From NCBI GenBank assembly GCA_035652755.1, contig DASRDE010000349.1, forward strand, positions 1 through 32,400: a DNA stretch of 32,400 bases. The letters are read 5' to 3'. Both the position numbers and the translations under genes were made by a program. The notes beneath the pieces were generated by a model that did not search any database, had not been told where the DNA came from, and saw only the letters and a list, made by a program, of their open reading frames with translations. Below are positions 31,151 to 32,400 of the stretch, one piece after another; within the stretch, counting starts at the first letter, position 1, and each line of letters opens with the position of its first letter. Source of the stretch: DASRDE01 sp035652755. GTDB lineage: Bacteria > Vulcanimicrobiota > Vulcanimicrobiia > Vulcanimicrobiales > Vulcanimicrobiaceae.

Positions 31151-32386
31151 TCACCACTCGCGGCTTTCAATGTCGAGCAGCCGCGTCGCGAGCTGCAGCC
31201 GGAAGCGGACGTCGGGGTCGTCCAGGTCGATCTCCAATGCTTCGGTGGCCCGATCCAGGCGGTAGCGAAGCGTATTGGGATGCACGCCCAGCGCCTGAGC
31301 CGTTTCGCGGAAGCGAAAGCCCTTGCGGGCGAGCGTCGAGAGCGCCAGTGCCAAATCTCTGCCGTTCTTGCGCCGCCGGAGCGGTGCGTATAGGTCGGCC
31401 AGAAACGTTTCGCGCGCCTTGGCGTCGCCGGTGATGACGCGCGGCACGAGCAGATCGTCGTAGGCGCAGACGCGGCTGCGGTAGCGGTACGAGAGCAGCG
31501 AAAGCGCCTCGCGATAGCTGCGGCGGGCGCCGTCCGCGCCGGCATGCACGCGGCCAAGCACGATCTGCAAGGCATCGTCGCCGAGCGCCTGCAGAATCGC
31601 GTCGACCGTGCGATCCTCGGGCAACAGAAACGGTACGTGGTTCAAATTCACCGTAACGAGCTGCTCGACACGCATCTGTTTGAGCGCATCCCGCACGCGG
31701 GCGGCAATGCGATCGCGCCGTAGCACCGCCTCGCGTCCCAGCGGCAACTCCTCCGGAACGATGACGATGCCGACGCGGTACCGCCCGTGCGGATCGAAGC
31801 CCAACAGGCGCACGCGCTCCTCGGCAACCGGCTTTTCGCCGGGCTCGGATTCGAGCAGCGAGAGAAACGAAGCGTAGCCCAAGCGCGATTCGACCGATGC
31901 CAGTTCCCGCTGGTGCGCGATGTGGATCGCCGCGACGAGCGCAGCGTGTTCGGCTGCCCGGTGATCCAGTTCCGAGAGCGGCGCGGTGCCTTCGACGATC
32001 CAGACCATGCCGACGAGCTCCGAGCCGATGCGAATCGGGCACACCACGCGCGCAGCCGAGCCGACTTCGGGCATCGCCGGAACGCGCAGCGGCTTGTCGG
32101 CCGCGCGAATGTGCCGCGCCATTCCGCTGCGTTCGAGCGCGCGCATCATCGCTTGCGGCGTCTGCTCCTGTTCCAGCGTCTCGCGCCGTACTTGATCGTA
32201 CGCCCCGTCGACCGAGCAATGCGCGAGCAGTTTGCCGGCGGGATCTTCAAACGTCACCGAGCGCCCGATCAAGCCGCACAGGCTCTTGGCCAAGTCGTCC
32301 AGACTTGCGTCGCGCAACGCGGCGCGCGTAAGGGCGCGGTGGATCTGCTCGGAGCGCTCGATGATCCGGTACGGTTCGGCCGTCAC
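31151..32386 (-). CDS. PucR/CdaR-type transcriptional regulator
   Basis: The protein has 411 residues from a GTG at 32386, but the frame stays open to the window edge, so it may begin further upstream. The N-terminal part (about 20-150) looks like a GAF-type sensory domain (LIGRSVTFEDPAGKLLAH, VVCPIRIGSELVGMVWIVEG). A middle GGDEF-like region, as in CdaR, follows (RYRVGIVIVPEEL). The end holds the PucR helix-turn-helix: FRETAQALGVHPNTLRYRLDRATEALEIDL. Members of this family control purine, amino-acid or diacid catabolism. Its place just ahead of the TonB receptor and amine oxidase genes suggests that it regulates them. Confidence 0.88.
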   Translation of the reverse strand: MTAEPYRIIERSEQIHRALTRAALRDASLDDLAKSLCGLIGRSVTFEDPAGKLLAHCSVDGAYDQVRRETLEQEQTPQAMMRALERSGMARHIRAADKPLRVPAMPEVGSAARVVCPIRIGSELVGMVWIVEGTAPLSELDHRAAEHAALVAAIHIAHQRELASVESRLGYASFLSLLESEPGEKPVAEERVRLLGFDPHGRYRVGIVIVPEELPLGREAVLRRDRIAARVRDALKQMRVEQLVTVNLNHVPFLLPEDRTVDAILQALGDDALQIVLGRVHAGADGARRSYREALSLLSYRYRSRVCAYDDLLVPRVITGDAKARETFLADLYAPLRRRKNGRDLALALSTLARKGFRFRETAQALGVHPNTLRYRLDRATEALEIDLDDPDVRFRLQLATRLLDIESREW

Positions 32387-32400
32387 CGCCTTGTGCAGTT

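Noticed and set aside
1..32400. CRISPR arrays, insertion sequences or prophage genes
   Set aside because: No regularly spaced direct repeats, transposases, integrases or phage structural genes were found.

Overview
This is a dense, GC-rich bacterial chromosome segment with almost no non-coding DNA; the longest gene-free stretch is about 230 bases. It resembles the Eremiobacterota/Vulcanimicrobiota (WPS-2) group: many secreted beta-propeller lipoproteins, Oar-like TonB-dependent receptors with a carboxypeptidase-regulatory domain, a streamlined flagellar operon, and frequent GTG/TTG starts with 4-base gene overlaps. That placement is inferred from gene content and is not proven.

Layout. (1) 6-5979, minus strand: a tightly packed flagellar basal-body and export operon, flgB-flgC-fliE-fliF-fliH-fliI, followed by a lytic transglycosylase and a two-domain retropepsin-like protease. 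Most of its proteins are shorter than family norms. FliF carries a FliG-like C-terminal tail, fliG is absent from its usual place between fliF and fliH, FliI lacks its N-terminal domain, and FlgB and FlgC keep little beyond their terminal helices. (2) 6028-7929, minus: rplM-rpsI with a good intrinsic terminator, then a DUF3810 membrane metallopeptidase-like gene. (3) 7930-10943: a divergent promoter region with an operator-like palindrome, then on the plus strand a MarR-type regulator, a propeller lipoprotein and the thyA-folA pair. (4) 10965-24282, minus: read in transcription order this is greA, lysS, a small metallothionein, a TonB-dependent receptor, two lipoproteins, a long PstS-like phosphate-binding lipoprotein, a DUF4397 lipoprotein, a propeller lipoprotein, a DUF5069 protein and truA. 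Several junctions overlap or abut, so much of it is probably co-transcribed. (5) 24516-32386: an APC amino-acid/amine permease on the plus strand, convergent with a minus-strand set of a PucR/CdaR-type regulator, a second large TonB-dependent receptor and a secreted flavin amine oxidase coupled to it by a GTGA overlap. These four could form an amine-uptake and oxidation module.

The items most worth a second look are the reduced flagellar operon with its FliF-FliG-like fusion, the TonB receptor/lipoprotein/PstS array, the TonB receptor-amine oxidase-APC-PucR module, the lysS-coupled metallothionein, and the two divergent promoters that appear to give leaderless mRNAs.
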